The notes under the pieces are model-generated. The model saw only the letters and a list, made by a program, of their open reading frames with translations. It did not search any database and had not been told where the DNA came from. Shown piece after piece: positions 36,621 to 46,172 of a stretch of 64,000 nucleotides of DNA. A program made the translations under genes and the position numbers. The stretch comes from Chloroflexota bacterium (lineage in GTDB: Bacteria > Chloroflexota > Anaerolineae > Anaerolineales > Villigracilaceae). How positions within the stretch are numbered: the first letter of the stretch is position 1; each line of letters opens with the position of its first letter. The stretch lies in assembly GCA_013388855.1 (NCBI GenBank), contig JACAEM010000034.1, forward strand, positions 62,001 through 126,000. Direction: 5' to 3'.

Positions 36621-38273
36621 TTAATAATCCATTCCACCGGGCGGCATGGCGGGAGCAGGTTTTTCCTTCTCGGGCATGTCGGTGATGAGCACATCGGTGG
36701 TGAGGATCATCGAGGCGATGGATGCGGCATTTTCGAGCGCGCCGCGCACCACTTTGACCGGGTCGATGACGCCGGCTTCGATCATGTCCACGTATTTGCC
36801 GGTCAGCACGTTGTAGCCGATGTTCTTGTTCTTCTTCTCGGCGGCAGTGCGGCGGACGGTGTCAATGATGACGGAACCATCCTGGCCAGCGTTGGCGGCG
36901 AGTTTGCGGATCGGGGCTTCGAGCGCCTTCTTGACGATATTGATGCCGACGCGAATCTCTTCGTTTTCTTCGCCGTTTTCTTTGGCAAGTTTGTCGAGCT
37001 TGGCGGAGGCGTTGATGAGGGAAATTTCGCCACCGGGGACGATGCCTTCCTCGACCGCGGCACGCGCAGCGGAGAGGGCGTCTTCGACGCGGTGCTTCTT
37101 TTCCTTCATCTCGGTCTCGGTCGCGGCACCCACACGGATGATGGCTACGCCGCCGCTCAATTTGGCGAGGCGTTCCTGGAGTTTTTCCTTGTCGTAATCG
37201 CTGGTGCTCTTTTCGATTTCGGCGCGGATTTCCTTGATGCGGCCCTCGATATCAGATTTCTTGCCTTTGCCGCCGACGATGGTGGTGTTCTCCTTGTCTG
37301 AGACAACCTTCTCGGCTTTTCCGAGGTCCTGAATGGTAGCGGTTTCGAGCTTGCGACCGGTCTCTTCGGAGATCACGGTGCCGCCAGTCAGGATGGCAAT
37401 GTCCTGCAACATGGCCTTGCGGCGGTCCCCAAAACCGGGGGCTTTGACAGCCAGCACGTTCAGCATGCCGCGCAGTTTGTTGAGGACGAGGGTGGCGAGG
37501 GCCTCACCATCAATATCCTCGGCGATGATGACCAGGTCGCGCTTGCCGATCTGGACGAGTTTTTCGAGGATGGGGACGATGTCTGCCGCGGCGGAGATTT
37601 TCTTCTCATTGATAAGAATGTACGGCTCGTTGATAACAGCTTCCATCTTGTCGGTGCTGGTGATGAAATAGGGAGAGAGGTAACCGCGGTCGAACTGCAT
37701 ACCTTCCACGTATTCGGTCTCGAACTGCAGGGACTTGGATTCTTCCACGGTGATAACGCCGTCTTTACCGACCTTGTCCATCACATCGGCAATCAGGTTG
37801 CCGATGGCTTCATCAGCAGCCGAGTTGGTGGCGACGGAGCCAATCTCTTCCTTGGTGTCGATCTTGACCGACATCTTGCGGAGTTCTTCCACCACGGTCT
37901 CAGTGGCAAGGGAGATCCCGTTCTTGAGAAGCATCGGGTTGAAACCGGCTTCGAGGGCCTTCAACCCTTCATTGACGATGGCGTGCGCCAGCACTGTCGA
38001 GGTGGTGGTGCCGTCGCCGGCAATGTCGTTGGTCTTTGAGGCGGCTTCTTTGAGCAGTTGCGCACCCATGTTTTCAAACGGATCTTCGAGTTCGATCTCT
38101 TTGGCGACGGAAACGCCGTCGTGCGTGATGGTGGGAGAGCCGAATTTGCGGTCCACCGCCACGTTGCGTCCTTTGGGACCAAGGGTCGCGCTCACCGCGT
38201 TGGCAACGATATTCATGCCGTTCTTGAGTTTGCGGCGGGCGTCTTCTGAAAAGACAAGTTGTTTAGCAGCCAT
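36621..38273 (-). CDS. groEL: 60-kDa chaperonin GroEL
   Basis: The 550-residue protein is a full-length GroEL with [14 protein letters not shown], the ATP-binding [46 protein letters not shown] and [20 protein letters not shown], and a short C-terminal Gly/Met tail (MPPGGMDY). It forms the folding chamber with GroES. The ATG has GGAGGT upstream and lies 18 bases after the groES stop. The operon is controlled by the CIRCE element in front of groES. Confidence 0.98.
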   Translation of the reverse strand: MAAKQLVFSEDARRKLKNGMNIVANAVSATLGPKGRNVAVDRKFGSPTITHDGVSVAKEIELEDPFENMGAQLLKEAASKTNDIAGDGTTTSTVLAHAIVNEGLKALEAGFNPMLLKNGISLATETVVEELRKMSVKIDTKEEIGSVATNSAADEAIGNLIADVMDKVGKDGVITVEESKSLQFETEYVEGMQFDRGYLSPYFITSTDKMEAVINEPYILINEKKISAAADIVPILEKLVQIGKRDLVIIAEDIDGEALATLVLNKLRGMLNVLAVKAPGFGDRRKAMLQDIAILTGGTVISEETGRKLETATIQDLGKAEKVVSDKENTTIVGGKGKKSDIEGRIKEIRAEIEKSTSDYDKEKLQERLAKLSGGVAIIRVGAATETEMKEKKHRVEDALSAARAAVEEGIVPGGEISLINASAKLDKLAKENGEENEEIRVGINIVKKALEAPIRKLAANAGQDGSVIIDTVRRTAAEKKNKNIGYNVLTGKYVDMIEAGVIDPVKVVRGALENAASIASMILTTDVLITDMPEKEKPAPAMPPGGMDY

Positions 38274-38291
38274 TGTTCAATACCTCCAGAA

Positions 38292-38594
38292 TTAGCCTTC
38301 TACGATGGCGAGAATGTCGCTCTCGCGCAGGATAAGCAGTTTCTTGCCATCCACTTTCACTTCAGTGCCGGAGTACTTGGCGTACAAGACACGGTCACCC
38401 ACTTTCACGTCCAAGGCAATGCGTTTGCCTTCATCATCACGGTCACCGGGACCAGCCGCCAGAATCTTGCCTTCCTGCGGTTTCTCTTTGGCGGTCTCGG
38501 GAAGGATGATACCACCGGCAGTCATTTCTTCCTGCTCGATTGGTTCCACGATCACGCGTCCGCCAAGGGGTTTCAGCTTTAATTTACTTGCCAT
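38292..38594 (-). CDS. groES: 10-kDa co-chaperonin GroES
   Basis: The 100-residue protein shows the GroES fold signatures: [54 protein letters not shown] and the C-terminal [12 protein letters not shown]. It caps GroEL. The ATG is preceded by AGGAGGTC. First gene of the two-gene operon. Confidence 0.98.
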   Translation of the reverse strand: MASKLKLKPLGGRVIVEPIEQEEMTAGGIILPETAKEKPQEGKILAAGPGDRDDEGKRIALDVKVGDRVLYAKYSGTEVKVDGKKLLILRESDILAIVEG

Positions 38595-38641
38595 TGTTCG
38601 ACCTCCTGATAGGATTTTTTGATTTTGGAATAATCACGAAA

Positions 38642-38668
38642 TTAGCACTCAAGCCGTCTGAGTGCTAA
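38642..38668. promoter_or_regulatory. CIRCE operator (HrcA-binding site)
   Basis: TTAGCACTC, a 9-base spacer, then GAGTGCTAA: an exact match to the CIRCE consensus. It lies between the promoter and groES, so heat-shock control by an HrcA repressor encoded elsewhere is expected. Confidence 0.97.
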
Positions 38669-38672
38669 TCGT

Positions 38673-38701
38673 ATGATACCGAAACAGGAGACCAAAGTCA
38701 A
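38673..38701 (-). promoter_or_regulatory. Promoter of groESL
   Basis: On the minus strand TTGACT (38701-38696) and TATCAT (38678-38673) are separated by 17 bases, directly upstream of CIRCE. Confidence 0.85.
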
Positions 38702-38725
38702 GGGAATTGTTGAAATTCTTACAAA

Positions 38726-38749
38726 GCTCTGATACGCCGCCCACAGAGC
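38726..38749 (-). terminator. Terminator of the membrane TPR operon
   Basis: GCTCTG and CAGAGC form a 6-bp stem with a 12-base loop, followed on the minus strand by TTTGT. It lies between the TPR gene and the groESL promoter. Confidence 0.5.
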
Positions 38750-38758
38750 GCTTCAGGC

Positions 38759-40234
38759 TTACGGAGCCAGCGTCGGGGTGGCGGCGGCGTCCACCATCGC
38801 GTCCCCCGCTCCGGCTGGGAGTGTGGAAGCGGGCGCTCCTCCCTCCGCCAGCGATTGGCAGATAAACTCGCTCGGCTGGACAATATCGAACAGGATGATA
38901 TCACGCGATTCGGCATATTCTTCCGGGTTGGCATTGACCTCCGCCTTCACCTCGTTCAACACTTTCATTGCCAATCCACACTTATTGTCCGCCGGGCGGC
39001 TCAAAGCGGCGAGAACAGACCCATAGGTGTAATAGTAAACGATGGTGTTCGGGGAGATCGCCTGTCCCGGAACATCCACTGGGTTTTCGCCCAAGTCTGG
39101 GAAGCATTTTTCCAGCCCGCGCCCGAGGCACGAATCCTCCCCAGAACATCCGTAGGTGGCGCATTGCAGGGAAAAGATCGAGCCTTCGTAGTTACGCGAG
39201 CGAAAGTAGACCAACCCCAATTGCCCGTAAATGGTGGAGTTGGTCGGCTGATATTCCAGCGCCGTTTTTACATTTTCCGCCGCGATGAAGAACTCGCCTA
39301 ATTGGGTGTAGGTATTTGCGATGGAAAGATGTGGACCGGGATCTTTGATCCCCAATTGCCGGTTGATCTTCACAGCCCGGTCGAAATACTCCAGCGACTT
39401 TTCATAGACCGGTCGCGCCGCATTCGGGTCGGGGATGGCAAAGGCCAGGGCGCGGTAATTCACTCCTGCGCTGAGATACAGGAACGTAAAGTTGGGTTCG
39501 ATGGCGATGGCTTTGTCGTATTCCGTGATTGCCAGGTTGTATTGGGATTTGGTCTCCAGCACAACGGCATATACACGGTGAACGTCCATCAACGAGTCGT
39601 CCAGTTCGAGCGCCTGCTTGATGATGAGTTCCGCCTGATCCCATTTTTGCTGGTCGTTCAGGATCTCGGCGTAATATGCCAGTGCGAGGGCATTGGAACT
39701 GTCCAATTGCTGGGCTTGCAAGGCTTGTGTCTCCGCCTCGATTAAGAAATCTTGCACCTCCTCGGCAGTGTAAAAGTTGCGGTTGGCGCTCCAGTCCAAC
39801 GCAAACGCAAGGACAGCGCGCGCGGTGCTGTCATCTGGCGCCAGTTCCACAGCCTTTCGGGCGGATTCGACCGCCTCCTGCAAGCGGGCTTTCTTTTCCT
39901 CGTTCGTGATTTTGAAGGCGGAGGAATATGTCTGGATGCGCGCCAATTTCCACCAGATCTCTGGGTTGTTCGGATTCACCTTCAGTGCGTTTTGATAGGC
40001 AAGAATCGCCGCATCCACCCTGCCCGCGCTGAAGTTGGCATCGCCTTCCAGGGCGTAGGATTCGACAGAACGCGTCGGGATGGCGGTTGGCTGGAACAAG
40101 GGTTTGATCTCACCCTTATTAATCTGCTGGATCATCCATATCCCGCCGAGGAGCATCACTACCAGAACAAACATCCGGTAGATATTCGTCTGCGGTCTGC
40201 GGTTGAAAATGGGGCGACGGGGATTGACGTTCAT
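38759..40234 (-). CDS. Membrane-anchored TPR protein
   Basis: The 491-residue protein has a basic N-terminus, one TM helix (about 20-38) and then TPR repeats (AYQNALKVNPNNPEIWWKLA; AEILNDQQKWDQAELIIKQA; AITEYDKAIAIEPNFTFLY; NVKTALEYQPTNSTIYGQLG). A Cys-rich loop (CATYGCSGEDSCLGRGLEKC, about 360-380) interrupts the repeats and may form disulfides if outside the cell. It starts 3 bases after the stop of a paralogous TPR gene. Function unknown; probably an assembly scaffold at the membrane. Confidence 0.82.
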   Translation of the reverse strand: MNVNPRRPIFNRRPQTNIYRMFVLVVMLLGGIWMIQQINKGEIKPLFQPTAIPTRSVESYALEGDANFSAGRVDAAILAYQNALKVNPNNPEIWWKLARIQTYSSAFKITNEEKKARLQEAVESARKAVELAPDDSTARAVLAFALDWSANRNFYTAEEVQDFLIEAETQALQAQQLDSSNALALAYYAEILNDQQKWDQAELIIKQALELDDSLMDVHRVYAVVLETKSQYNLAITEYDKAIAIEPNFTFLYLSAGVNYRALAFAIPDPNAARPVYEKSLEYFDRAVKINRQLGIKDPGPHLSIANTYTQLGEFFIAAENVKTALEYQPTNSTIYGQLGLVYFRSRNYEGSIFSLQCATYGCSGEDSCLGRGLEKCFPDLGENPVDVPGQAISPNTIVYYYTYGSVLAALSRPADNKCGLAMKVLNEVKAEVNANPEEYAESRDIILFDIVQPSEFICQSLAEGGAPASTLPAGAGDAMVDAAATPTLAP

Positions 40235-40237
40235 TCT

Positions 40238-41524
40238 TTAGTCGGGCAGCGACGTGGAGGTGACTCCCCCGCTTGGGCCGCCGGTGGGAGTCGGCGTCGG
40301 TGTATCCACAGCCGGATTATTGAGATTCTCCTCGCAGATCTCGATGGTCCGTTCGGCTGCCGCCACTGCATTTTCATTCGCCGGGAGCCTGGACTGCAAG
40401 GTTTGAGCCAGTTGCAGCGCTTCGCCGCACTGGTTCGTACGCGCCAGCGCCAAAGCATACGTGTAATAGTATTCGGCGATGCGCAATTCATTGGTCAAGG
40501 GTAATCCCTGAACTTCCTGGTTGTCCGCCGTCAGACCGCCATTGAGCGCCAGCCGGAGTTCCTCCACCGCCTCCGGCCAGGACAGGTTGTGATACAACAT
40601 GACACCATAATTGCCGTGCAACCTTGCGTCGGTCGGGTCATCCTTCACAGCCTGTTCCGCATACTGCACCGCCTTGGCATAATCACCGACGGTGGCATAG
40701 GTGCGCGAAATCCACTGTTCGGGTTCGGGGCTGCTCGGGTCGAGAGTGTTGGCAAGGGTGAATTCCCTGACCGCGTCTTCATAGACTTGCGCAAAGCGCA
40801 GGTTCCTTCCAAGTTCCATGTGCAAAATGGGAATGTATGGATTGATCTCGATCGCTGATTTATAAAACTGGATCGCATTCTCATAATCACCGACCGCTTC
40901 AAAGATATATCCGCGCGCCCGGCGCGTTTCCAACGCGTTGGGATCGAGCGCAATCGCGGTCCGTGACACTTCAATCGCCTTTTCGACATTTTCGAAGGAA
41001 CCGGAATTAATCAGAATCTCCACCCGGTAGGCATGAGCAATGGCGTTATTCGGATCAAGCTCAAGCGCCCTGTCAATCGCCTCCAGCGCTTCGCTATTTC
41101 TCCCATCCTGAAAATCCAACGCCCAGGCGCGCACAGCATGAGCCATCGAATTATTCGGGCTCAGCAACAATGCATTCTCGGCGTTCGACTGTGCCTCTTC
41201 ATAATCTCCCGCCCACACCTGCACACGGGCAATGGCGATATACAACGAGGCATCCTGCGGCGAGGAACGGATCGCCTCCCGATACGCCTCAATGGACTGG
41301 GTCAACTTCCCCTCCTGGAAGAGCGCCTCCGCCTCAGACACGAAGGATTCCGGCGAACGCGTTGCAGTGGGCGTCGGCTCGAACGGGTTCGGCTGACTGG
41401 GCAGGTAAATCTGATTAAAATAATATCCAAAGAGCAGGACCAGCCCCAACACCACCCATGCAAAATAATTCGGGCGGCGTCGGCGGCGTGTCATACTCCA
41501 TCGACTGCTTCGCGGTAAATACAT
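40238..41524 (-). CDS. Membrane-anchored TPR protein (paralogue)
   Basis: The 428-residue protein has an Arg-rich N-terminus, one TM helix (about 20-38), a short Pro/Thr segment and about eight TPR units ([60 protein letters not shown] and so on). It ends in a Thr/Pro tail. ATG 41524 was chosen because TAATAT ends 6 bases before it and TTGACG sits 18 bases further upstream; the alternative ATG at codon 11 (MTRRRRRPN) has GGAG too close. First gene of the TPR pair; divergent from trmD. Confidence 0.82.
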   Translation of the reverse strand: MYLPRSSRWSMTRRRRRPNYFAWVVLGLVLLFGYYFNQIYLPSQPNPFEPTPTATRSPESFVSEAEALFQEGKLTQSIEAYREAIRSSPQDASLYIAIARVQVWAGDYEEAQSNAENALLLSPNNSMAHAVRAWALDFQDGRNSEALEAIDRALELDPNNAIAHAYRVEILINSGSFENVEKAIEVSRTAIALDPNALETRRARGYIFEAVGDYENAIQFYKSAIEINPYIPILHMELGRNLRFAQVYEDAVREFTLANTLDPSSPEPEQWISRTYATVGDYAKAVQYAEQAVKDDPTDARLHGNYGVMLYHNLSWPEAVEELRLALNGGLTADNQEVQGLPLTNELRIAEYYYTYALALARTNQCGEALQLAQTLQSRLPANENAVAAAERTIEICEENLNNPAVDTPTPTPTGGPSGGVTSTSLPD

Positions 41525-41530
41525 AAAATC

Positions 41531-41560
41531 ATATTACCATTTGCGGCGAATCAACGTCAA
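41531..41560 (-). promoter_or_regulatory. Promoter of the membrane TPR operon (leaderless)
   Basis: On the minus strand TTGACG (41560-41555) and TAATAT (41536-41531) are separated by 18 bases. The -10 box ends 6 bases before the ATG at 41524. Confidence 0.75.
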
Positions 41561-41594
41561 GCAAGGCTGCGCTACTCTAACCCGCCTCTTATGC

Positions 41595-41600
41595 TACAAT
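41595..41600 (+). promoter_or_regulatory. -10 box of trmD (leaderless)
   Basis: TACAAT ends 6 bases before the trmD ATG at 41607. The -35 region is weak. Confidence 0.55.
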
Positions 41601-41606
41601 CTGCCT

Positions 41607-42371
41607 ATGCAGTTCGAGGTCTTCACCCTCCTGCCCGAAGTATTCCCGCCTTACCTTGAATCCAGCATTCTTCAACGCGCCCGTCAGCGAGGGCTGATTG
41701 ACGTGCGCGTACACAACATTCGTGATTACGCGCACGACAAACATCACACCACTGATGATACCCCCTACGGAGGCGGAGGCGGGATGGTGATGAAACCGGA
41801 GCCGGTTTTCGAAGCGGTCGAAACTGTTTTGGGATTGGCTGCGACTCACCCTCAGCCGACCGCGATTCCCGTCATCTTATTAACCCCTCAGGGACGCGTT
41901 TTCACCCAACGCGTGGCAGAGGAATTATCCCGACATAAACGCATCGCCCTGCTCTGCGGGCGCTACGAAGGCGTGGATGAACGCATCCGCGAACACCTTG
42001 TCACCGACGAAATCTCCGTTGGCGACTACGTCCTCACCGGCGGCGAACTCCCCGCGCTGACCATCATTGACGCGGTCTCGCGGCTCATCCCCGGGGTGCT
42101 GGGCGATCCCACCGGCGCGGAGGATGACTCACATTCGATGGGTCTGCTCGAATATCCGCACTACACGAAACCGCCCGATTTCCGCGGCTGGAAGATTCCC
42201 GATGTGCTCGCCAGCGGCAACCATGCCAGGATCGATGAATGGCGCAGGGAACAGGCACTCATCCGCACCTTCCGTAAACGCCCGGATATGCTCGAAAAGG
42301 CGGAACTAACTGAAAAGGATAAAAAATTCATTGAACGGTTGAGGTCAGAAGGTGAAGGTCAAGAAGACTGA
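41607..42371 (+). CDS. trmD: tRNA (guanine-N1-)-methyltransferase TrmD
   Basis: The 254-residue enzyme has the knotted SPOUT core of Trm[21 protein letters not shown] at the start, the [11 protein letters not shown] knot segment (about 110-120), [14 protein letters not shown], and [14 protein letters not shown] followed by the C-terminal helical domain ([18 protein letters not shown]). It methylates G37 of tRNAs with S-adenosylmethionine. The family start coincides with ATG 41607. It is outside its usual rimM-rplS cluster. Confidence 0.97.
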   Translation: MQFEVFTLLPEVFPPYLESSILQRARQRGLIDVRVHNIRDYAHDKHHTTDDTPYGGGGGMVMKPEPVFEAVETVLGLAATHPQPTAIPVILLTPQGRVFTQRVAEELSRHKRIALLCGRYEGVDERIREHLVTDEISVGDYVLTGGELPALTIIDAVSRLIPGVLGDPTGAEDDSHSMGLLEYPHYTKPPDFRGWKIPDVLASGNHARIDEWRREQALIRTFRKRPDMLEKAELTEKDKKFIERLRSEGEGQED

Positions 42372-42427
42372 CCTGTACCCCTAAACTTTGGAACTGCAAC
42401 CTTCACACCCAACACCTGGAGGAAACC

Positions 42428-43705
42428 ATGTCATCACGGCTCAACTACGGCAAGACCTTCCTGCTCGGTTTCGGTTTTTTCGGTGTCAGCGTTATTTGGG
42501 GCGTCTATAACGCCTTTGTCCCCATCTTTCTATCGGAAAAATTCAACATCGCACCAGCGTTGATCGGCGCTTTCATGACCCTCGATAATGTCGCGGCGTT
42601 GTTTATCCAGCCGCCTGTCGGTGCCTGGTCAGATCGGGTCCGCACACCACTGGGACGCCGCATTCCCTTCATCCTCGTCGGTGCGCCGATTTCGGCGTTG
42701 GCTTTCGGGTTGATTCCTGTTGCGGCAGTGCTGCCGCTGTTCGTTGCATGTACCAGCACTCTGTTACTGAGCGCAGCATTATGGCGTACACCGGTGGTGG
42801 CTTTGATGCCCGATATCACGCCCTCCGCGTTCCGCTCTCAGGCAAACGGCATCATCAATTTCATGGGCGGCGTCGGCACAATCATCGCCTTGCAGACCGG
42901 CGGTATGTTGTACAAAATGAGCCCCAATTTCCCGTTCTGGCTGGGGTCGGGACTCGTACTGCTTGCCGCATTAATTGTTTATCTCTTCATTGAAGAGCCC
43001 AAGGAATACGAACAGACCCAGGAACAACCCGGCATAATCGCAAGCCTGCAGGAAGTTTTCAACGATGAAGATAAAAGCGGATTACGTATCCTGCTTGCCA
43101 TCTTCTTCTGGTTCATCGGGTTCTCAGCCGTGGAAACGTTCTTTACCCTCTATGCAAAGAATCATCTTGGGTTGAGCGCAGGGGACGGCGCGACTTTGCT
43201 TTCCGTATTGCCCCTCTTTTTTGTGATATTTGCCATCCCCTCCGGTTTTATCGCGGGCAAGATCGGGCGGCGGACGACGATTTCCGTTGGGCTGATCACG
43301 CTGATCATCATGATGATTCTGCTTTACATTACACCGGCAGATGCATTACTGACCGGCATTGCCCCCCTGCCGCTGGTCGGCATTCCACTTGTGGAGGGTG
43401 GCGCGCGCATGTTAACTCTGGCGGGTGTTTTGCTCATCATCGGCGGAATCGCCTGGTCGTTTATCAATATCAATTCCCTGCCCATGATCGTGGATCTGAC
43501 CAGCGCGGCGAGAATTGGCACCTTTACCGGGTTGTACTACCTGTTCTCCACGCTTTCTGCCATCGTAGGACCGAACCTGAACGGCTGGGCGATCCAGCTT
43601 ACCAACAACAATTACAACATCATCATGGCGCTTGCGCCGCTCTTCTTTTTCGTCGCGTTTTTGCTGATCTCCGGCGTTAAACGCGGGGAGGCGCAGCCGG
43701 GGTAA
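42428..43705 (+). CDS. Major-facilitator transporter, sugar/SLC45-like
   Basis: The 425-residue protein has 12 predicted TM helices, the MFS loop motif GAWSDRVRTPLGRRIPFILVG after helix 2, and IAGKIGRRTTISVGL in the second half. Helix 1 and the RTPLGRRIPFIL loop resemble SLC45/sucrose-type and GPH-type proton-coupled sugar carriers. Substrate unassigned. GGAGG precedes the ATG. It follows trmD by 57 bases and may be read from the same promoter. Confidence 0.85.
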   Translation: MSSRLNYGKTFLLGFGFFGVSVIWGVYNAFVPIFLSEKFNIAPALIGAFMTLDNVAALFIQPPVGAWSDRVRTPLGRRIPFILVGAPISALAFGLIPVAAVLPLFVACTSTLLLSAALWRTPVVALMPDITPSAFRSQANGIINFMGGVGTIIALQTGGMLYKMSPNFPFWLGSGLVLLAALIVYLFIEEPKEYEQTQEQPGIIASLQEVFNDEDKSGLRILLAIFFWFIGFSAVETFFTLYAKNHLGLSAGDGATLLSVLPLFFVIFAIPSGFIAGKIGRRTTISVGLITLIIMMILLYITPADALLTGIAPLPLVGIPLVEGGARMLTLAGVLLIIGGIAWSFININSLPMIVDLTSAARIGTFTGLYYLFSTLSAIVGPNLNGWAIQLTNNNYNIIMALAPLFFFVAFLLISGVKRGEAQPG

Positions 43706-43764
43706 CGGGATCAGGCCCCGGTTCAGGCGTGAACGGACATTTGTCACATCTTTTTACAGGCGGC

Positions 43765-43793
43765 TTGTCGAATGGTTGAACTGATTGTATACT
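43765..43793 (+). promoter_or_regulatory. Promoter of the BMP transporter genes
   Basis: TTGTCG (43765-43770) and TATACT (43788-43793) are separated by 17 bases, giving a leader of about 55 bases before the lipoprotein gene. Confidence 0.65.
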
Positions 43794-43854
43794 TGTGATG
43801 AAAAAAGGGTTTGTAGTAACCCTGTTATTCAAAATTCAACGAGGAGAAGAAAAT

Positions 43855-44892
43855 ATGAAGAAGCTGTACGTTTTGCTCGTGGCGCTTTTGGTCGCCGGCA
43901 TGATCCTGCCCGCCTGTGCACCTGCGGCTCCGGATTGTGCAGATGAAGAGACCTTCTGCGTGGGTCTGGTCACGGACGTTGGCAAGATCAATGACAAGTC
44001 CTTCAACCAGTCCGCGTGGGAGGGCGTCCAGCGCGCCGAGAAGGAATTGGGCGCGATCGTGAACTACATCGAAACAGCCGACTCGAAGGACTACGCCAAA
44101 AATATCGCCACCTTTGCCGATGAGAATTACGATGTGATTGTGACCGTCGGTTTCGGCATGGGTGAAGCGACCATTGCAGCGGCCGGCACATATCCGAACG
44201 TCAAGTTTATCGGTGTAGACCAGTTCCAGTCTGCCGAAACTCCCGGCGTCGTCGGTTTGAACTTCCCCGAAGATAATGCTGGCTTCCTCGTCGGCGCTCT
44301 TGCGGCCATGATGAGCAAGAGCCACAAGATTGGCGCGGTCTGTGGTACCGATGCAGTCCCGCCCGTCTGGCGCTTTGGTGAAGGCTACAAGGCTGGCGCC
44401 GCTTATGCCGACGGCATGAAGGGCACCACCACCGAAGTCTTCGTTGTCTATCACAGCGATGTCGGCTTCGACAAGACTTTCACCGACCCCGAGTGGGGCG
44501 CCGCGACCGCCAAGTCCATGATGGATCAGGGTGCGGATGCGATCTTCGGTTGTGGTGGTATCACCGGTAACGGTGCGATCACCGCCGCCGCCCAGGCTGG
44601 CGCCTACGCCATCGGCGTGGATACCGACCAGTACCTGACCCTGCCCGAAGCGGCTCCTCGCATGCTCTCCAGCGCGATGAAGCTCATCACTCCGGGCGTT
44701 TTCGACCTGATCAAGATGGCGAAGGATGGCAATTTCCCGGTCGGCAACTTCTATGGTGCCGCGGGCTATGCTCCGTTCCACGATCTGGACAGCGAAGTGC
44801 CTGCTGACGTGAAAGCCGAAATGGAAAAGATCAATGCCGGTCTGCTCGACGGCTCGATCAAGACCAACGTACCCCCCGTCAAGCCCCAGTAA
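43855..44892 (+). CDS. BMP-family (PnrA/Med-like) substrate-binding lipoprotein
   Basis: The 345-residue lipoprotein (LPACAP, Cys21) belongs to the BMP family: FCVGLVTDVGKINDKSFNQSAW, then YDVIVTVGFGMGEATIAAA, NFPEDNAGFLVGALAAMMS and GVDTDQYLTLPEAAPRMLSS. Relatives bind purine nucleosides or similar ligands and deliver them to the YufOPQ-type ABC importer encoded next. ATG 43855 has AGGAGA upstream; the frame extends further upstream but without a signal peptide. A strong terminator-like hairpin separates it from the permease genes. Confidence 0.94.
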   Translation: MKKLYVLLVALLVAGMILPACAPAAPDCADEETFCVGLVTDVGKINDKSFNQSAWEGVQRAEKELGAIVNYIETADSKDYAKNIATFADENYDVIVTVGFGMGEATIAAAGTYPNVKFIGVDQFQSAETPGVVGLNFPEDNAGFLVGALAAMMSKSHKIGAVCGTDAVPPVWRFGEGYKAGAAYADGMKGTTTEVFVVYHSDVGFDKTFTDPEWGAATAKSMMDQGADAIFGCGGITGNGAITAAAQAGAYAIGVDTDQYLTLPEAAPRMLSSAMKLITPGVFDLIKMAKDGNFPVGNFYGAAGYAPFHDLDSEVPADVKAEMEKINAGLLDGSIKTNVPPVKPQ

Positions 44893-44910
44893 CAAGTTGC
44901 AATAAGCAGT

Positions 44911-44946
44911 AAAAAAGGGAAGAGGTGAATGCCTCTTCCCTTTTTT
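44911..44946 (+). terminator. Terminator/attenuator between BMP and permease genes
   Basis: AAAAAAGGGAAGAGG (44911-44925) pairs with CCTCTTCCCTTTTTT (44932-44946) around a six-base loop; the T-rich arm serves as the termination tract. It would favour high binding-protein expression. Confidence 0.85.
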
Positions 44947-44970
44947 GTTCCGCATCATTAGGGCGGTAAT

Positions 44971-45001
44971 TTGTCTGATAAATATGTTCAAGTGATATAA
45001 T
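44971..45001 (+). promoter_or_regulatory. Possible internal promoter before the permease genes
   Basis: TATAAT at 44996-45001, with TTGTCT at 44971-44976 and a long 19-base spacer. It would restart transcription after the terminator. Confidence 0.45.
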
Positions 45002-45036
45002 TCGAGAAATTCATCACAGTTCAAATCGGAGACATC

Positions 45037-46164
45037 ATGCAATCCGAGAAAAAATCAGGCTTATCCCTCAAAACCCTGTTTCGTTCGGCTTTGGATGCCA
45101 TGCTCATTCCCTTCTTGGCGATCCTGACGGCTGTCGTTCTAGGCGGGATCATCATTGCCATCGTGAGAGGAAATCCATTTCTGGCTTATTATGGGCTGAT
45201 AGACGGCTCCTTTGGTTCGGCAAAAGCATTAAGTGAAACAGCAGTTTGGGCAACGCCATATATCTTTGGCGGACTGGCAGTGGCGCTTGCCTTCAAGGGC
45301 GGGCTGTTCAACATTGGGGCGGAGGGTCAGCTTGCGCTGGGAGCGACCGTCTCCGCGCTGATCGGCTATGCCCTTCCCGGCTGGCTTGGCGTCGAAATCC
45401 CAACCATCATTCACCTCCCATTGGCGATTATCGTGGGTATGGCTGCGGGTGCAATCTGGGCGGCAATCGTCGGCTTTCTCAAAGCATACACCGGAGGGCA
45501 CGAGGTCATCAATACCATCATGATGAACTATATCGCCCTGAACACCATTTCATTCCTGCTGAATGGTCCGATGAAGGACCCGGATCCCAATAACGTGATC
45601 GCCCGTACTCCGTTGATCGCGGATGGAGCCCGCATCCCGACGATCTTTGAAGGTCTGCGCGTGCACTGGGGTTTCATCTTCGCCCTGCTTGTGGCATATC
45701 TGGTGTGGTGGGTGCTCAACAAAACCACTCTCGGCTTCGAGATTCGCACCGTTGGCATGAACCCCGATGCGGCAAAGTATGCCGGAATCAACGTGAAGCG
45801 TACGATTATCCTGACCATGGCGCTCTCCGGCATGTTGGCGGGGCTGGCAGGGACAATCGAGGTCACCGGCTTGAACTACCGCCATGAACTTGGTTTCTCG
45901 ATCGGATACGGTTTCGACGCCATCGCCATCGCATTGCTGGGCAAGTCGCACCCGCTGGGGGTGGTGCTCGCCGCAATCCTGTTCGCCGCGATGCGCAACG
46001 GTGCGACCCGGATGCAATTCCTCACCCAAATGCCCGTTGACCTCATCTCCATGCTTCAGGCGCTCATCCTGCTGTTCGTGGCGGCTGACGCCATCATCCG
46101 ATACATCTACCGGATCAAGGCACAGGGCGAACGCGTTGTGCTCACTCGCGGCTGGGGAGGCTAG
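45037..46164 (+). CDS. ABC transporter permease, YufP-like (BPD_transp_2)
   Basis: The 375-residue permease has about nine to ten TM helices with GGLAVALAFKGGLFNIGAEGQLALGA (about 70-95), EVINTIMMNYIALNTISFLL and GMNPDAAKYAGINVKR typical of nucleoside/simple-sugar permeases of the BMP system. GGAG lies 7 bases before the ATG. The partner permease follows 8 bases after its stop. Confidence 0.93.
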   Translation: MQSEKKSGLSLKTLFRSALDAMLIPFLAILTAVVLGGIIIAIVRGNPFLAYYGLIDGSFGSAKALSETAVWATPYIFGGLAVALAFKGGLFNIGAEGQLALGATVSALIGYALPGWLGVEIPTIIHLPLAIIVGMAAGAIWAAIVGFLKAYTGGHEVINTIMMNYIALNTISFLLNGPMKDPDPNNVIARTPLIADGARIPTIFEGLRVHWGFIFALLVAYLVWWVLNKTTLGFEIRTVGMNPDAAKYAGINVKRTIILTMALSGMLAGLAGTIEVTGLNYRHELGFSIGYGFDAIAIALLGKSHPLGVVLAAILFAAMRNGATRMQFLTQMPVDLISMLQALILLFVAADAIIRYIYRIKAQGERVVLTRGWGG

Positions 46165-46172
46165 GAGACATC

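Noticed and set aside
43825-45042. Long open frame on the minus strand opposite the BMP lipoprotein gene
   Set aside because: It is antisense to a gene with clear family motifs and has no motif of its own; long antisense frames follow from GC-rich codon use.
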